Below, one piece after another: positions 50,121-59,923 of a stretch of 64,000 nucleotides of DNA. Below the pieces are notes generated by a model. That model had not been told where the DNA came from, did no database searches, and worked only from the letters and a program-made list of their open reading frames with translations. A program made the translations under genes and the position numbers. Location: contig NZ_RCTF01000008.1 in NCBI RefSeq assembly GCF_003667445.1, positions 124,001-188,000 of the forward strand. The letters run 5' to 3'. Position 1 is the stretch's first letter. Each line of letters starts with the position of its first letter. The DNA is from Xanthobacter tagetidis. Lineage in GTDB: Bacteria > Pseudomonadota > Alphaproteobacteria > Rhizobiales > Xanthobacteraceae.

Positions 50121-50199
50121 TGTCGGCCAGCGCGTCGGAGCTGCCCCTCATCCAAGGCGGTGCCGAGCCTGCGTCAGTTTATGGAGCGGGAGCAAGGGG

Positions 50200-51420
50200 A
50201 TGCGTCAGACGTGGCGGTGGTTCGGCCCGAAGGACATCGTGCCGCTTTCCGCGATCCGGCAGGCGGGCGCGCAGGGGGTGGTGAGCGCGCTGCACCACGT
50301 CGCCACCGGGGCGGTATGGACCCGCGCCGAGATCGCCCAGCGCAAGCGCAAGGTCGCCACCCACGCCGACGGCACGCCCACCGGCCTCACCTGGGACGTG
50401 GTGGAGAGCCTGCCCGTCTCCGAGGACATCAAGCGCCAGACCGGCTCCTTCCGCGCCCACATCGCCAACTACAAGACCTCGATGGAGGCTCTGGCGGCGG
50501 AGGGGCTCACCACCGTCTGCTACAATTTCATGCCGGTGCTGGACTGGACCCGCACCGACCTCGCCTTCCGCGTCGACCATGGCGGGCGGGCCATGCGCTT
50601 CGACCTCGCCGACTTCGCCGCCTTCGACCTCTTCATCCTGGAGCGGCCCGGCGCGGCGGAGGATTTCGGCGACGCGCTGAAGGACGAGGCGGCGCGGCGC
50701 TTCTCGGCCATGGACGACGATGCCAAGGCGGCGCTCGTGCGCAACCTCACGGCCGGACTGCCGGGCGCGGCGGACGGCTGGACGCTCGACGGCCTGCGCG
50801 GCCAGCTCGCGCTCTACGACACCCTGTCGGCGGAGCGGCTGCGGGCGCATCTGGTGGACTTCCTCGCCGAGGTGGTGCCGACGGCCGAGAAGCTCGGCAT
50901 CCGCCTGTGCTGCCACCCGGACGACCCGCCCTTCCCGCTGCTCGGCCTGCCGCGCATCGTCTCCACCGAGGCGGACTACCGCGTCTTCCTTGACGCCGTG
51001 CCGAGCCCGGCGAACGGCGTCACGCTGTGCTCCGGCTCGCTCGGGGTGCGGGCGGACAACGATCTGCCGGGCATGGCGGAGCGGCTCGGCCCACGCATCC
51101 ATTTCGTGCATCTGCGCAATGTCCGCCGCGAGGCGATGGCGGACGGCATCCGCGCCTCGTTCCATGAAGACGAGCACCTGAGGGGCGCGACCGACATGGT
51201 GGCCACCATCGGCGCCCTGCTGAAGGAGGAGGCGCGGCGCCGCGCCGAGGGCCGCGCCGACGCCGAGATCCCGTTCCGCCCCGATCACGGCCAGGACATC
51301 CTCGACGACATCGGCCGCGGCGGCCAGCCGGGCTATCCCGCCATCGGCCGCCTGAAGGGCCTCGCCGAGCTGCGCGGCATCATGACCGCGCTCACGCACG
51401 CAAGCGTCCGCTACGGCTGA
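50200..51420 (+). CDS. uxuA: Mannonate dehydratase
   Basis: Dehydrates D-mannonate to 2-keto-3-deoxygluconate in glucuronate breakdown. 406 residues of TIM-barrel sequence, beginning MRQTWRWFGP and carrying the family marks CYNFMPVLDW, CCHPDDPP, HLRNV and RPDHG. AAGGGG precedes the ATG at 50200. No other hexuronate gene is adjacent, so it may process substrates made elsewhere. Confidence 0.93.
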   Translation: MRQTWRWFGPKDIVPLSAIRQAGAQGVVSALHHVATGAVWTRAEIAQRKRKVATHADGTPTGLTWDVVESLPVSEDIKRQTGSFRAHIANYKTSMEALAAEGLTTVCYNFMPVLDWTRTDLAFRVDHGGRAMRFDLADFAAFDLFILERPGAAEDFGDALKDEAARRFSAMDDDAKAALVRNLTAGLPGAADGWTLDGLRGQLALYDTLSAERLRAHLVDFLAEVVPTAEKLGIRLCCHPDDPPFPLLGLPRIVSTEADYRVFLDAVPSPANGVTLCSGSLGVRADNDLPGMAERLGPRIHFVHLRNVRREAMADGIRASFHEDEHLRGATDMVATIGALLKEEARRRAEGRADAEIPFRPDHGQDILDDIGRGGQPGYPAIGRLKGLAELRGIMTALTHASVRYG

Positions 51421-51493
51421 GGGCGGCTTCGCAAACGGCATTCCCCCCGCCGGGACACGGTGCGATGCTTCGGGTGATCCGGGGGGATTCGCC

Positions 51494-52330
51494 ATGACCA
51501 CAGCGCCCACCGCGCCCATCGCGCCGACCGTCGCGCCCACGCCCGCTCGCCTTGCGGCGGGGTTCCTGGCGGGGCTCGCCATCGGCGGCCTCGGCGGCCT
51601 GATCGGCCTCGGCGGCGCGGAAATCCGCCTGCCGGTGCTGATCGGCCTCGGCTTCGACGCCCTGCCGGCGGTGATCCTCAACAAGGCGACCAGCCTCGTG
51701 GTGGTGCTGTGCGCCTTGCCGTTCCGCGCCGCCGCGGTGCCGGTCTCCACCATCGCCGACCACTGGGCAATCCTCGTCACGGTGCTGTCGGGCAGCCTCG
51801 CCGGCGCCTATGTGGGCACGCACCTCGCCTCCCGCTTCGCCTCGCGCACGCTGTTCCGCGTCATCTGCGTGCTCATGGTCGTGACGGCCGCTTTGCTGTT
51901 CCTGGGCGACGAGATGCCGCGCCACCATGCGCTGCTCGCCCAGCCGTGGCGCGGCATGGCCGGCGTCGCGGCGGGGTTCGCCATCGGCATGGTGGTGTCG
52001 ATGATGGGAGTGGCCGGCGGCGAACTCCTGGTGCCGACCTTGGTGCTGCTGTTCGGCATCGACGTGAAGACCGCCGGCAGCCTCTCCCTTGTCATCGCCC
52101 TGCCCACCATCCTGGTGGGCTTCGCCCGCATAGGCGCCGACGAGAGCCTCGCCGTGCTCAAGGCGCAGAAGGTGTTCCTCATGGCGCTCGCCGGCGGCTC
52201 CATGCTGGGCAGCGCCATCGGCGGGCTGATGCTGGGCCTCGTGCCGGCTTCTGTGATCCTGCCGCTGCTCGCCGCCATGCTGGTTCTGGCGGCGGCGAAG
52301 ATCTGGCACCACGCCTCGCGCCTGCCCTGA
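51494..52330 (+). CDS. TauE/SafE family permease
   Basis: A 278-residue inner-membrane protein with about seven to eight helices in two similar halves, each opening with a glycine-rich loop (GLGGLIGLGGAEIRLP and GMVVSMMGVAGGELLVP). Members export sulfite, sulfoacetate or other small anions. The substrate is not clear. It is one of two such proteins in the window; the other is at 55174-55920. Confidence 0.88.
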   Translation: MTTAPTAPIAPTVAPTPARLAAGFLAGLAIGGLGGLIGLGGAEIRLPVLIGLGFDALPAVILNKATSLVVVLCALPFRAAAVPVSTIADHWAILVTVLSGSLAGAYVGTHLASRFASRTLFRVICVLMVVTAALLFLGDEMPRHHALLAQPWRGMAGVAAGFAIGMVVSMMGVAGGELLVPTLVLLFGIDVKTAGSLSLVIALPTILVGFARIGADESLAVLKAQKVFLMALAGGSMLGSAIGGLMLGLVPASVILPLLAAMLVLAAAKIWHHASRLP

Positions 52331-52449
52331 CGCGCATGAGAGGGCCCGCTTTCATCCTCCAGGCCCGCGCACTACTCTTCCGGCCGAACACGGCGCGCGC
52401 CGCAGCCCCTGGCGCCGGCCATTTGAGACCCCGATGAGGAGCGCACCCG

Positions 52450-55080
52450 ATGCGTGATGCCGAGCCCCAAGCCGTCCGCCTTGCCGACTACCGTCCCCCG
52501 GAGTGGCTGGTGGACCAGGTGGACCTCGACTTCGCCCTCCACCCCACCCAGACCCGCGTCACCGCCCGGCTCGCGCTGCGCCGCAACCCCAAGGGCACGC
52601 CCGGCGCCCCGGTGATCCTCGACGGCGACGGGCTGACCCTGGTGCGCCTCGCCATCGACGGCGCGCCGCTCGCGGGCACGAGCTTCGAGGCGAGCCCGGA
52701 ACGCCTCGTCCTGCGCCATCCGCCGGCCGATGCCTTCACGCTGGAGATCGAGACGCTGGTGGACCCCACCGCCAACACCCAGCTCATGGGCCTCTACCGC
52801 ACCTCCAACAATTACTGCACCCAGTGCGAGCCCGAGGGCTTCCGCCGCATCACCTACTTCCCCGACCGGCCGGACGTGCTGGCGGTCTACACCACCCGCA
52901 TCGAGGCGGAGGCGGCCGAGGCGCCGGTGCTGCTGGGCAACGGCAACCTCGTGTCCTCCGGCCCGGTCCTCGGCACCTCGCGGCACTTCGCGGTGTGGCA
53001 CGACCCGTGGCCGAAGCCCTCCTATCTGTTCGCGCTGGTGGGCGGGAAGCTCGCCAGGGTGGCGGACAGCTTCACCACCGCCTCGGGGCGCCAGGTGGAG
53101 CTCGGCATCTATGTGGAAGAGGGCAAGGAGACCCGCGCCGGCTACGCCATGGACGCGCTGAAGCGCTCCATGCGCTGGGACGAGACCGCGTTCGGCCGTG
53201 AATACGACCTCGACGTGTTCAACATCGTCGCCGTCTCGGACTTCAACATGGGGGCGATGGAGAACAAGGGCCTCAACGTCTTCAACGACAAGTACGTCCT
53301 CGCCTCGCCGCAGACCGCGACCGATGCCGACTATTCCGGCATCGAGGGCGTGATCGCCCACGAATATTTCCACAACTGGACCGGCAACCGCATCACCTGC
53401 CGCGACTGGTTCCAGCTCTGCCTGAAGGAGGGCCTCACGGTCTTCCGCGACCAGGAATTCTCCTCCGACCAGCGCTCGCGCCCGGTGAAGCGCATCTCCG
53501 ACGTGCGGATGCTGAAGGCGGCGCAGTTCACCGAGGATTCCGGCCCCCTCGCCCACCCCGTCAGGCCGGAAACCTATCGCGAGATCAACAACTTCTACAC
53601 GGCGACCGTATACGAGAAGGGCTCCGAGGTGGTGCGCATGCTGAAAACCCTCCTGGGCGAGGAGGGTTTCCGCAAGGGCATGGACCTCTATTTCGCGCGC
53701 CATGACGGCGAGGCCGCCACCATCGAGGACTTTCTCGCCGCCTTCGCCGACGCCACCGGGCGCGACCTGACCCAGTTCGCGCTGTGGTACGCCCAGTCGG
53801 GCACGCCGACACTGGAGGTGAAGGGCGCGTTCGATGCCGCCGCCGGCACCTATCGGCTGGACGTGAAGCAGTCCGTGCCGCCGACGCCCGGACAGAGCGA
53901 GAAGAAGCCCATGGTGATCCCGCTCGCGCTTGGCCTCGTCGGGCCGGACGGCGCCGATCTGCCGCTGACGCTGGGCAATACTCCGGTGGAGCGCGGCGTG
54001 GTGGAAGTCACCGAGCGCGAGCAGAGCTTCCTGTTCACCGGGCTCGACGCCAAGCCGGTGCCCTCGCTCAACCGCGGCTTCTCGGCGCCGGTGAACGTGA
54101 AGAGCGACCTCACCCCCGAGGACCGCGTGTTCCTCGCCGCCCACGACCGCGACCCGTTCAACCGCTTCGACGCGCTCCAGGGGCTCGCGCTCGGCCTGCT
54201 CGCGAAGGCCGCCCGCGGCAAGGTGGCGGAGGGGGAGGCGGCGCTGATCGACGCCGCCCGGCGCCTGCTCACCGACGCCGCGCTCGATCCCGCCTTCAAG
54301 GCCCAGGCTTTGGCGCTGCCCGGCGAAAGCGAGATCGCGCGCGAGCTCGGCGGCGACGTCGATCCGGACGGGGTGTTTGCCGCCCGCAAGGCGCTGCGCC
54401 TCAGGCTCGGCGCGGCGCTCGCCGGCCCGCTGGTCGAGACCTATGCCGCGCTCGGCACCGACGCGCCGTTCGCGCCGGACGCCGCCTCGGCCGGGCGGCG
54501 CGCGCTGCGCAATCTCGCGCTCGACTATCTCGCCGCCGCCGGCTCAGCCGAAGGCATCGCCCGCGCCGAGGCCCAGTTCGCGGCGGCCGACAACATGACC
54601 GACCGCATGGCCGCGCTCGCCGTGCTCGCCCAGCACGACCGGCCGGAGCGCGGGGCGGCGCTCGACGCCTTCTATGCGCGCTTCGAGAGCGACGCGCTGG
54701 TGATCGACAAGTGGTTCACGCTCCAGGCGCAGATTCCCGAGGCCGGCACGCTGGAGCGGGTCAAGGCGCTGATGCTGCACCCGGCCTTCTCCATGGGCAA
54801 TCCGAACCGGGTGCGCGCGCTCGTGGGCGCGTTCGCGGCCACCAACCCGACCCAGTTCAACCGCGCCGACGGGGCGGGCCACGCCTTCCTCGCCGACGTG
54901 GTGCTGAGCCTTGACGCCAGGAATCCGCAGGTGGCCTCGCGCCTGCTCTCGGCGTTCAAGACCTGGCGCCAGCTTGAGCCGGGCCGCCGCGGCCACGCGG
55001 AGGCCGCGCTGCGCCGTGTCGCCGACACGCCCGGTTTGTCGCCGGACGTCGCCGACATCGCGACACGCAGTCTCGGCTGA
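52450..55080 (+). CDS. pepN: Aminopeptidase N (M1 family)
   Basis: Zinc metallopeptidase of 876 residues, close to the usual PepN length. The substrate-recognition motif GAMENKG (near residue 270) and the zinc motif HEYFHN with the distal glutamate in LKEGLTVF (near 300-330) are intact. A C-terminal helical domain completes the fold. Cytoplasmic peptide turnover is the expected role. Confidence 0.96.
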   Translation: MRDAEPQAVRLADYRPPEWLVDQVDLDFALHPTQTRVTARLALRRNPKGTPGAPVILDGDGLTLVRLAIDGAPLAGTSFEASPERLVLRHPPADAFTLEIETLVDPTANTQLMGLYRTSNNYCTQCEPEGFRRITYFPDRPDVLAVYTTRIEAEAAEAPVLLGNGNLVSSGPVLGTSRHFAVWHDPWPKPSYLFALVGGKLARVADSFTTASGRQVELGIYVEEGKETRAGYAMDALKRSMRWDETAFGREYDLDVFNIVAVSDFNMGAMENKGLNVFNDKYVLASPQTATDADYSGIEGVIAHEYFHNWTGNRITCRDWFQLCLKEGLTVFRDQEFSSDQRSRPVKRISDVRMLKAAQFTEDSGPLAHPVRPETYREINNFYTATVYEKGSEVVRMLKTLLGEEGFRKGMDLYFARHDGEAATIEDFLAAFADATGRDLTQFALWYAQSGTPTLEVKGAFDAAAGTYRLDVKQSVPPTPGQSEKKPMVIPLALGLVGPDGADLPLTLGNTPVERGVVEVTEREQSFLFTGLDAKPVPSLNRGFSAPVNVKSDLTPEDRVFLAAHDRDPFNRFDALQGLALGLLAKAARGKVAEGEAALIDAARRLLTDAALDPAFKAQALALPGESEIARELGGDVDPDGVFAARKALRLRLGAALAGPLVETYAALGTDAPFAPDAASAGRRALRNLALDYLAAAGSAEGIARAEAQFAAADNMTDRMAALAVLAQHDRPERGAALDAFYARFESDALVIDKWFTLQAQIPEAGTLERVKALMLHPAFSMGNPNRVRALVGAFAATNPTQFNRADGAGHAFLADVVLSLDARNPQVASRLLSAFKTWRQLEPGRRGHAEAALRRVADTPGLSPDVADIATRSLG

Positions 55081-55173
55081 GCCGGCGGGCGCGCCGGTTG
55101 AACAACCTCGGCTCTCGACCTGGACGGACGGAGGTCGCAATCCTCTGCCCGGCCCGGAGAGCAGCCGCGTTGC

Positions 55174-55920
55174 TCACATGGCGCCGCGGCGCAGCAACTC
55201 CAGCGAGATCACCGCCACCGCGGCAAACATGATGCGACGGAACATCGCCTGGGAGAGGCGATTGCGCATGATGGTGCCGAGGCGCATGCCGGCGAGCAGC
55301 GGCACCAGGCCGAGGGTGGAGATCAGTGCCTCGCGCCAGCCGAGCGCGCCATGCGCGACCAGAGTCACCATGAGCGGCACGCCGGTGAGAAAGTAGACCG
55401 CGGCGCTGGTGCCGACGAAGACCTCCTTGTCCACCCTGAGCCACATGAAATAGAGCACCAGCGGCGGCCCCGGAAACGAGGACAGCCCGCCGACCACGCC
55501 GATGCCGAATCCGGCCAGGGGGTTCCACAGGCGCTCGTTGACGGCAAAGCGCCCGGGGGGCACCGGAACGAGGCCGAGCAGCGAGAACACCAGCAGCGCG
55601 GCCCCGAGCACCAGATAAAGCTGGTGCTGGTCGAGGCTCATGAGCAGCGAGGCGCCGATCACCGCCCCCGGAATGAGCGCGATCAGCAGCCAGCGGAAGC
55701 GCCCGAGCGCCGGCAGCACCGTCTGCAGCTCCGCCACCTGGACCAGGTTGCTCACCAGCACCGGGATGCTGACGAGGGCGATCGCGCTCGGCACCGGCAT
55801 GGTCAAGGACAGGATCGGCACGATGATGAGCGGCATGCCGATGCCGATCACGCCTTTGACGAACCCGCCGAGGGCATAGGCCAAGGCGATGAGCGGCAGG
55901 GTGGTGGCGAGGGCATCCAT
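55174..55920 (-). CDS. TauE/SafE family permease, candidate sulfite exporter
   Basis: 248 residues with about eight hydrophobic segments and the duplicated TauE loops (GGFVKGVIGIGMPLI and GGLSSFPGPPLVLY). It ends the minus-strand run of lyase and transporter genes, 221 bp after the second lyase pair. In sulfolactate pathways a TauE/SafE protein removes the sulfite produced, so that role is proposed here. Confidence 0.85.
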   Translation of the reverse strand: MDALATTLPLIALAYALGGFVKGVIGIGMPLIIVPILSLTMPVPSAIALVSIPVLVSNLVQVAELQTVLPALGRFRWLLIALIPGAVIGASLLMSLDQHQLYLVLGAALLVFSLLGLVPVPPGRFAVNERLWNPLAGFGIGVVGGLSSFPGPPLVLYFMWLRVDKEVFVGTSAAVYFLTGVPLMVTLVAHGALGWREALISTLGLVPLLAGMRLGTIMRNRLSQAMFRRIMFAAVAVISLELLRRGAM

Positions 55921-56141
55921 GGGGTCGTTCCGCGCCGGCCGGCGGCGCTCCCGCAACGTGAAGTCGGGCGGGCGAAGATCACATCGCCCGATACGCGAAT
56001 ATCTGATGACGATAGCGTTTTCGCCCCCGGCGGCGCCGGGACCGCGGGCGCGGCGGCTCTATGGCAGGCATGCGCCCTCCCCCTGCGCCCGGCGGGCGCC
56101 GATCCCCTCGCCTTCCCTCCGCCGCGCCATCTCGCGCCGCC

Positions 56142-57302
56142 TCACATGGAGGGCAGGAAGCGGCTGATGCAGGTCTCGCGCACGTCGAGAACCTCGCTGG
56201 TGGTCAGTTCGCCGGAGGCGACCGAGAGCATGTAGTCGCCGAGCCGCCCGCCCACCTCGGCCAGCGGCTCGCCGCGTTCCAGGACGCCGGTGACGTCGAA
56301 GTCCACATTGTCGGCGAAGAAGTCGACGGTGTTGCGGTTGCCGGAGACCTTGATGGTGGTGGACACCACGGAGCCGATGGGATTGCCCACCCCGGTGGAG
56401 AACAGGCAGATCTGGCACCCGCCCGCGGCGAGCGCGGTGAGCGATTCCACCGCGGGCGCGGGGGTCGCCATGAAGTTGAGCCCCGCCTCGCGCGGCGCCT
56501 CGCCATAAGCGAGCACGCCCACCAGCGGCGACTTGCCGGCCTTCGCCATGGCGCCGAGCGCCTTCTCCTCGATGGTGGTGAGGCCGCCGAGGATGTTGTC
56601 CGGGGTCGGGTTCGAGCCGCGCAGGTCGATGCCGTGCGCCATGATCTCGCGCTCGAAGCCCTGCACCGCCTCCAGGAACTGAGCCTTCACCTTCGGCGAG
56701 CGGGCGCGCTCGGCGAACAGGTGCTCGGCGCCGAAGAATTCCGAGGTCTCCGAGATGATGACGCTGCCGCCGGCCGCCGCCACCCTGTCGGCGACCACGC
56801 CGATGGCGGGGTTCGAGGCGAGGCCCGACGTGGTGTCCGAGCCGCCGCACTCGACGCCGATGACCAGCTTCGACAGCGGGAAGTCCGCCCGGCGCTGGCG
56901 CGAGGCCTCGCGCACCAGCCGGGCGGCGGCGCGGGTGCCCTCGGCGATGGCATTGATGGTGCCGCCCACCTGCTGGATAACCACCGAGGCCACCGTCTTG
57001 CCGCTGGGGCGGATGCGCTTCGCCAGCGCCTCGGTCATCGCCGCTTCGAGGCCGATCAGCAGCACCGCGGCGACGTTCGGATTGCGCGCGAGCCCGGCGA
57101 GCGTGTCGAGGGTGATGTCGAGGTCGCGTCCGAGCTGGCCGCGCACGAACAGCGTCGTCACCGGAATGGTGCCGGCGACCGCCTCCGCCACCTTGCGGGT
57201 GACGGGATTGCAATTGTCCATCACCGAGACGACGGCGACGTGGTTGCGCACGCCGACCGAGCCGTCGGGGCGGCCATAGCCGAGGAATGTCGCGCCGCTC
57301 AT
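56142..57302 (-). CDS. UxaA/SuyB-family lyase, large subunit (second pair)
   Basis: A 386-residue catalytic subunit of the galactarate/altronate dehydratase family. It opens GYGRPDGSVGVRNHV, carries ECGGSDTTSGLASNPAIG, and has the C-terminal FSTGVGNPIGS segment. Its ATG overlaps the stop of the small SAF subunit (ATGA). It differs clearly from the pair at 59924-61380 (no LPVDDISNA opening, a different tail), so the substrates probably differ. Altronate-like sugar acids or a second sulfo-hydroxyacid are both possible. Confidence 0.85.
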   Translation of the reverse strand: MSGATFLGYGRPDGSVGVRNHVAVVSVMDNCNPVTRKVAEAVAGTIPVTTLFVRGQLGRDLDITLDTLAGLARNPNVAAVLLIGLEAAMTEALAKRIRPSGKTVASVVIQQVGGTINAIAEGTRAAARLVREASRQRRADFPLSKLVIGVECGGSDTTSGLASNPAIGVVADRVAAAGGSVIISETSEFFGAEHLFAERARSPKVKAQFLEAVQGFEREIMAHGIDLRGSNPTPDNILGGLTTIEEKALGAMAKAGKSPLVGVLAYGEAPREAGLNFMATPAPAVESLTALAAGGCQICLFSTGVGNPIGSVVSTTIKVSGNRNTVDFFADNVDFDVTGVLERGEPLAEVGGRLGDYMLSVASGELTTSEVLDVRETCISRFLPSM

Positions 57303-57604
57303 GCCGCCCTCCCGCTCACGTCGCCGCGCGCCCGCAGCGCCTCCACATTGTGCACATGCACATGCGCGCCCGCCGGAATGGCGGCGGTGGCGCGGCCGAT
57401 CACCTGGCCATACTTCAGGATGTCGGCGCCGGCCGGAATGTCGGCGAGCGCGATCTTGTGGCCGAACGGCACGTCGGCGGAGAGCGTGACGGTGCCGGAG
57501 CGGGCGCCGGCGAGCGTCGCCGCCTCGCCGGTGCGGGCGGGGTCGATGAGGGTGGCGACGGTGTCGCCGGGGTCGAGGACGATGGCTCTCGGCATTGCGG
57601 TCAT
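57299..57604 (-). CDS. SAF-domain small subunit of UxaA/SuyA family (second pair)
   Basis: 101 residues forming one SAF domain: LDPGDTVATL, PFGHKIALADI, LKYGQVIGRAT, HVHVHNVEAL. It corresponds to the N-terminal domain of E. coli altronate dehydratase, or SuyA when split. It partners the downstream large subunit, with which it overlaps by 4 bases. Confidence 0.88.
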   Translation of the reverse strand: MTAMPRAIVLDPGDTVATLIDPARTGEAATLAGARSGTVTLSADVPFGHKIALADIPAGADILKYGQVIGRATAAIPAGAHVHVHNVEALRARGDVSGRAA

Positions 57605-57724
57605 TCCTGGGTCAAGCGTTGGAGCGACGGGCGGCTTCGGCGCGCCCGAAGTCGGCTGCCGTCTCGCCGGTCATCGCGGCCGGCGGGTCGGACGTGGACG
57701 ACGCCACGACAGTGCGGTTCTCCT

Positions 57725-58768
57725 TCACGGCGCCGGCTCCACGGGCGCGACGTCGAACGGCACGCCCGCCTTTTCGCCGGCGCGCACGAGGTCGGCCACC
57801 GTCTCCGGCGGCAGCGGGATGCCGGTGCGCCGGCGCTCCATCTCCAGCGCATGCGCGCGCTCGCCGGGATAGCGGCCCTGATCGCCCGAAGCGGTCTTGT
57901 AGGTCTCCATCCACTCGGCGAGGTGGGCGCCATAGGCCCCGGGGCCGGTGGCGAGCGCGGGGTTGACCAGCATCAGGAAGGCGCCGACCCGGCTCGGCGC
58001 GCTGCCGCCGGTGGCGGCCATGGGCGGCGGCTTGGCGCCCGAGAGCGAGCCCGCGAAGCACTCCACCAGCATGGCGAGGCCGATGCCCTTGTGGCCCGCC
58101 ACCGGCAGCATCGCGCCGCGCAGCGCCGCCTGGGCGTCGGTGGTGGGGTTGCCCTCGGCGTCGATGGCCCAGCCCTCGGGGATGGACTTTCCCGCGCGCG
58201 CCGCCATCACCACGTTGCCGCGCGCGACGCCGCTGGTCGCCATGTCGAACACCAGAGGCGCACCGCCCGCCACGGGGCTGGCGAAGGCGATGGGATTGTT
58301 GCCGATGGCGGCGCCGCGCGAGCCCGGCAGCGCCATCACCGGCGGGGTGGACTGGACCATGAAGGCGAGCATGCCCTGGTCCGCCGCCTCGGCCACATAG
58401 AGGCCGAGGGCGCCGAGATGGCCGACATCGTGGAGGATCGCCACCACGGCGCCGGTCTCGCGCGCCCGCGCCGCGGCGGCGTCCACCGCCATGAGGCCGG
58501 CGCCCTGGCCGAGCGCCCCGTCCGCATGGACGTGGAGCAGGCCGTTGCGGTCCTCGAAGCGGACATCGGCGCCGGCATTCAGTTCGCCGGCCATCAGCTT
58601 GTCCACGTAGATCAGCACGCGGGCGACGCCGTGGGTTTCGATGCCGCGCGCATTGGTGCGCACGATCGCCCGCGCCGAGCGGTCGGCGAGCGCGGGCGCG
58701 ACGCCGATCGCGGCAAATACGTTCCCGAGCCAGCGCGCGAGCGGTTCCGTTGGATAGGACGTCTTCAT
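57725..58768 (-). CDS. Ldh2-family (malate/L-lactate/sulfolactate type) dehydrogenase
   Basis: NAD(P)-dependent 2-hydroxyacid dehydrogenase of 347 residues in the ComC/YlbC/malate dehydrogenase family, not the Rossmann LDH family. It carries ETHGVARV, the DVGHLGALG segment (catalytic histidine), SRGAAIGNNPIAFASP and PVAGHKGIGLAML. ComC, the sulfolactate dehydrogenase of sulfonate degraders, is in this family, and context favours it. Malate or ureidoglycolate dehydrogenase cannot be excluded. Confidence 0.88.
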   Translation of the reverse strand: MKTSYPTEPLARWLGNVFAAIGVAPALADRSARAIVRTNARGIETHGVARVLIYVDKLMAGELNAGADVRFEDRNGLLHVHADGALGQGAGLMAVDAAAARARETGAVVAILHDVGHLGALGLYVAEAADQGMLAFMVQSTPPVMALPGSRGAAIGNNPIAFASPVAGGAPLVFDMATSGVARGNVVMAARAGKSIPEGWAIDAEGNPTTDAQAALRGAMLPVAGHKGIGLAMLVECFAGSLSGAKPPPMAATGGSAPSRVGAFLMLVNPALATGPGAYGAHLAEWMETYKTASGDQGRYPGERAHALEMERRRTGIPLPPETVADLVRAGEKAGVPFDVAPVEPAP

Positions 58769-58797
58769 TGGCCTTGGCTCCGGCTCGGGACGCACGC

Positions 58798-59826
58798 TCA
58801 GGATCCGGGCCGGCTGTGGACCGGCGGGAAGAACACGGCCTTCCAGTCCTCGGGCTTGTTCTTGATGGCGCCGTTGCGCTGCATGAACTCGGCATAGACC
58901 ATCAGGTGCTGCGGCGAGGAGGTGAAGATCACGTCCGGGTCCTTGATCATCTCCTCCACGAAGTCGAGCGGCAGCTTCGACTTCTCGGCGGCGATGAAGA
59001 TCTCCGCCGCCTGGCGCGGGTTGGCCTTGATGAAGGCATTCGCCTCCTCCAGCGCCGCCAGCACCACGTCGAAGTACTTCGGATAGGTCTTGAAGAACTT
59101 CTCCGTGGTCCACATCAGGATGAAGCTCGTGGAGCCGCCCATCACGTCGTAGGAGGTGAGGATGCGCCGCGCCTTCCCGTCCTTCACCTGCTGGTACATG
59201 AAGGGCGGGCTGGTGAAGTTGGCGGTGATCTCCGTGCCGCCGCTCATCATGGCGTTGTGGGCGTCCGGCGGCGCGACCGAGACCGTCAGCTTGTCGAGCT
59301 GGTTGTGCTTGCCCTTGCCGAACAGCTTCTCGGCCGCGATCTGCAGCGTCACCGCCTGGGTCGAGACGCCCACGGTCGGCACCGCGATGCGGTCCTTCTC
59401 CGTGAAGTCGGCGATGGTCTTCACGTTGGGGTTGATGGTGTTGAGATAGACCGGGATCGACGACACCGCGGCGATGCCCTTGATGTTCAGGTTGCCCTTC
59501 GTGCGGTCCCACACCGTGAGCAGCGGACCGGGGCCGCCGGTGGCGAAGTCGAGGTTGCCGGAGAGCAGCGCCTCGGTCATGGCGGCGCCGCTCGCGAGCT
59601 GCATGTAGACGCCCTTCACCGGGCCGAGGCCGGCGGCGGCGGCCTGCTTCTCCACCAGCTTCTGCTGGTCCATCACGGTGATCGGCAGATAGGGGATGCC
59701 GAACCCCTTGGCGATGCGGATCTCGGTCAATTGGGCGCTCGCGGGTCCGGCGAGCGCGAGGAGGGCGGCGGCACCGGCCGCGGCGCCGACCATATGGCGC
59801 AAAGCGTTGGAAACGGTGGCGTTCAT
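58798..59826 (-). CDS. ABC transporter substrate-binding protein, sulfonate/taurine type
   Basis: A 342-residue periplasmic protein with a signal sequence ending ASAQ and an SsuA/TauA/NMT1-like fold (EIRIAKGFGIPYLPITVMD, TEALLSGNLDFATGGPGPLL). AAGGGAG precedes the ATG. It is separated from its permease and ATPase by the suyAB-like genes and feeds the same transporter. The ligand is probably the substrate of the lyases. Confidence 0.86.
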   Translation of the reverse strand: MNATVSNALRHMVGAAAGAAALLALAGPASAQLTEIRIAKGFGIPYLPITVMDQQKLVEKQAAAAGLGPVKGVYMQLASGAAMTEALLSGNLDFATGGPGPLLTVWDRTKGNLNIKGIAAVSSIPVYLNTINPNVKTIADFTEKDRIAVPTVGVSTQAVTLQIAAEKLFGKGKHNQLDKLTVSVAPPDAHNAMMSGGTEITANFTSPPFMYQQVKDGKARRILTSYDVMGGSTSFILMWTTEKFFKTYPKYFDVVLAALEEANAFIKANPRQAAEIFIAAEKSKLPLDFVEEMIKDPDVIFTSSPQHLMVYAEFMQRNGAIKNKPEDWKAVFFPPVHSRPGS

Positions 59827-59923
59827 GTGCGTTTCTCCCTTCCGAACAGCCGCGTTTGCGCGGTCTCGTTCCGATGTTGGACGGCGCCGGGCGATTGGCG
59901 TTGGGTGCGCCCGGCGCCGCCGG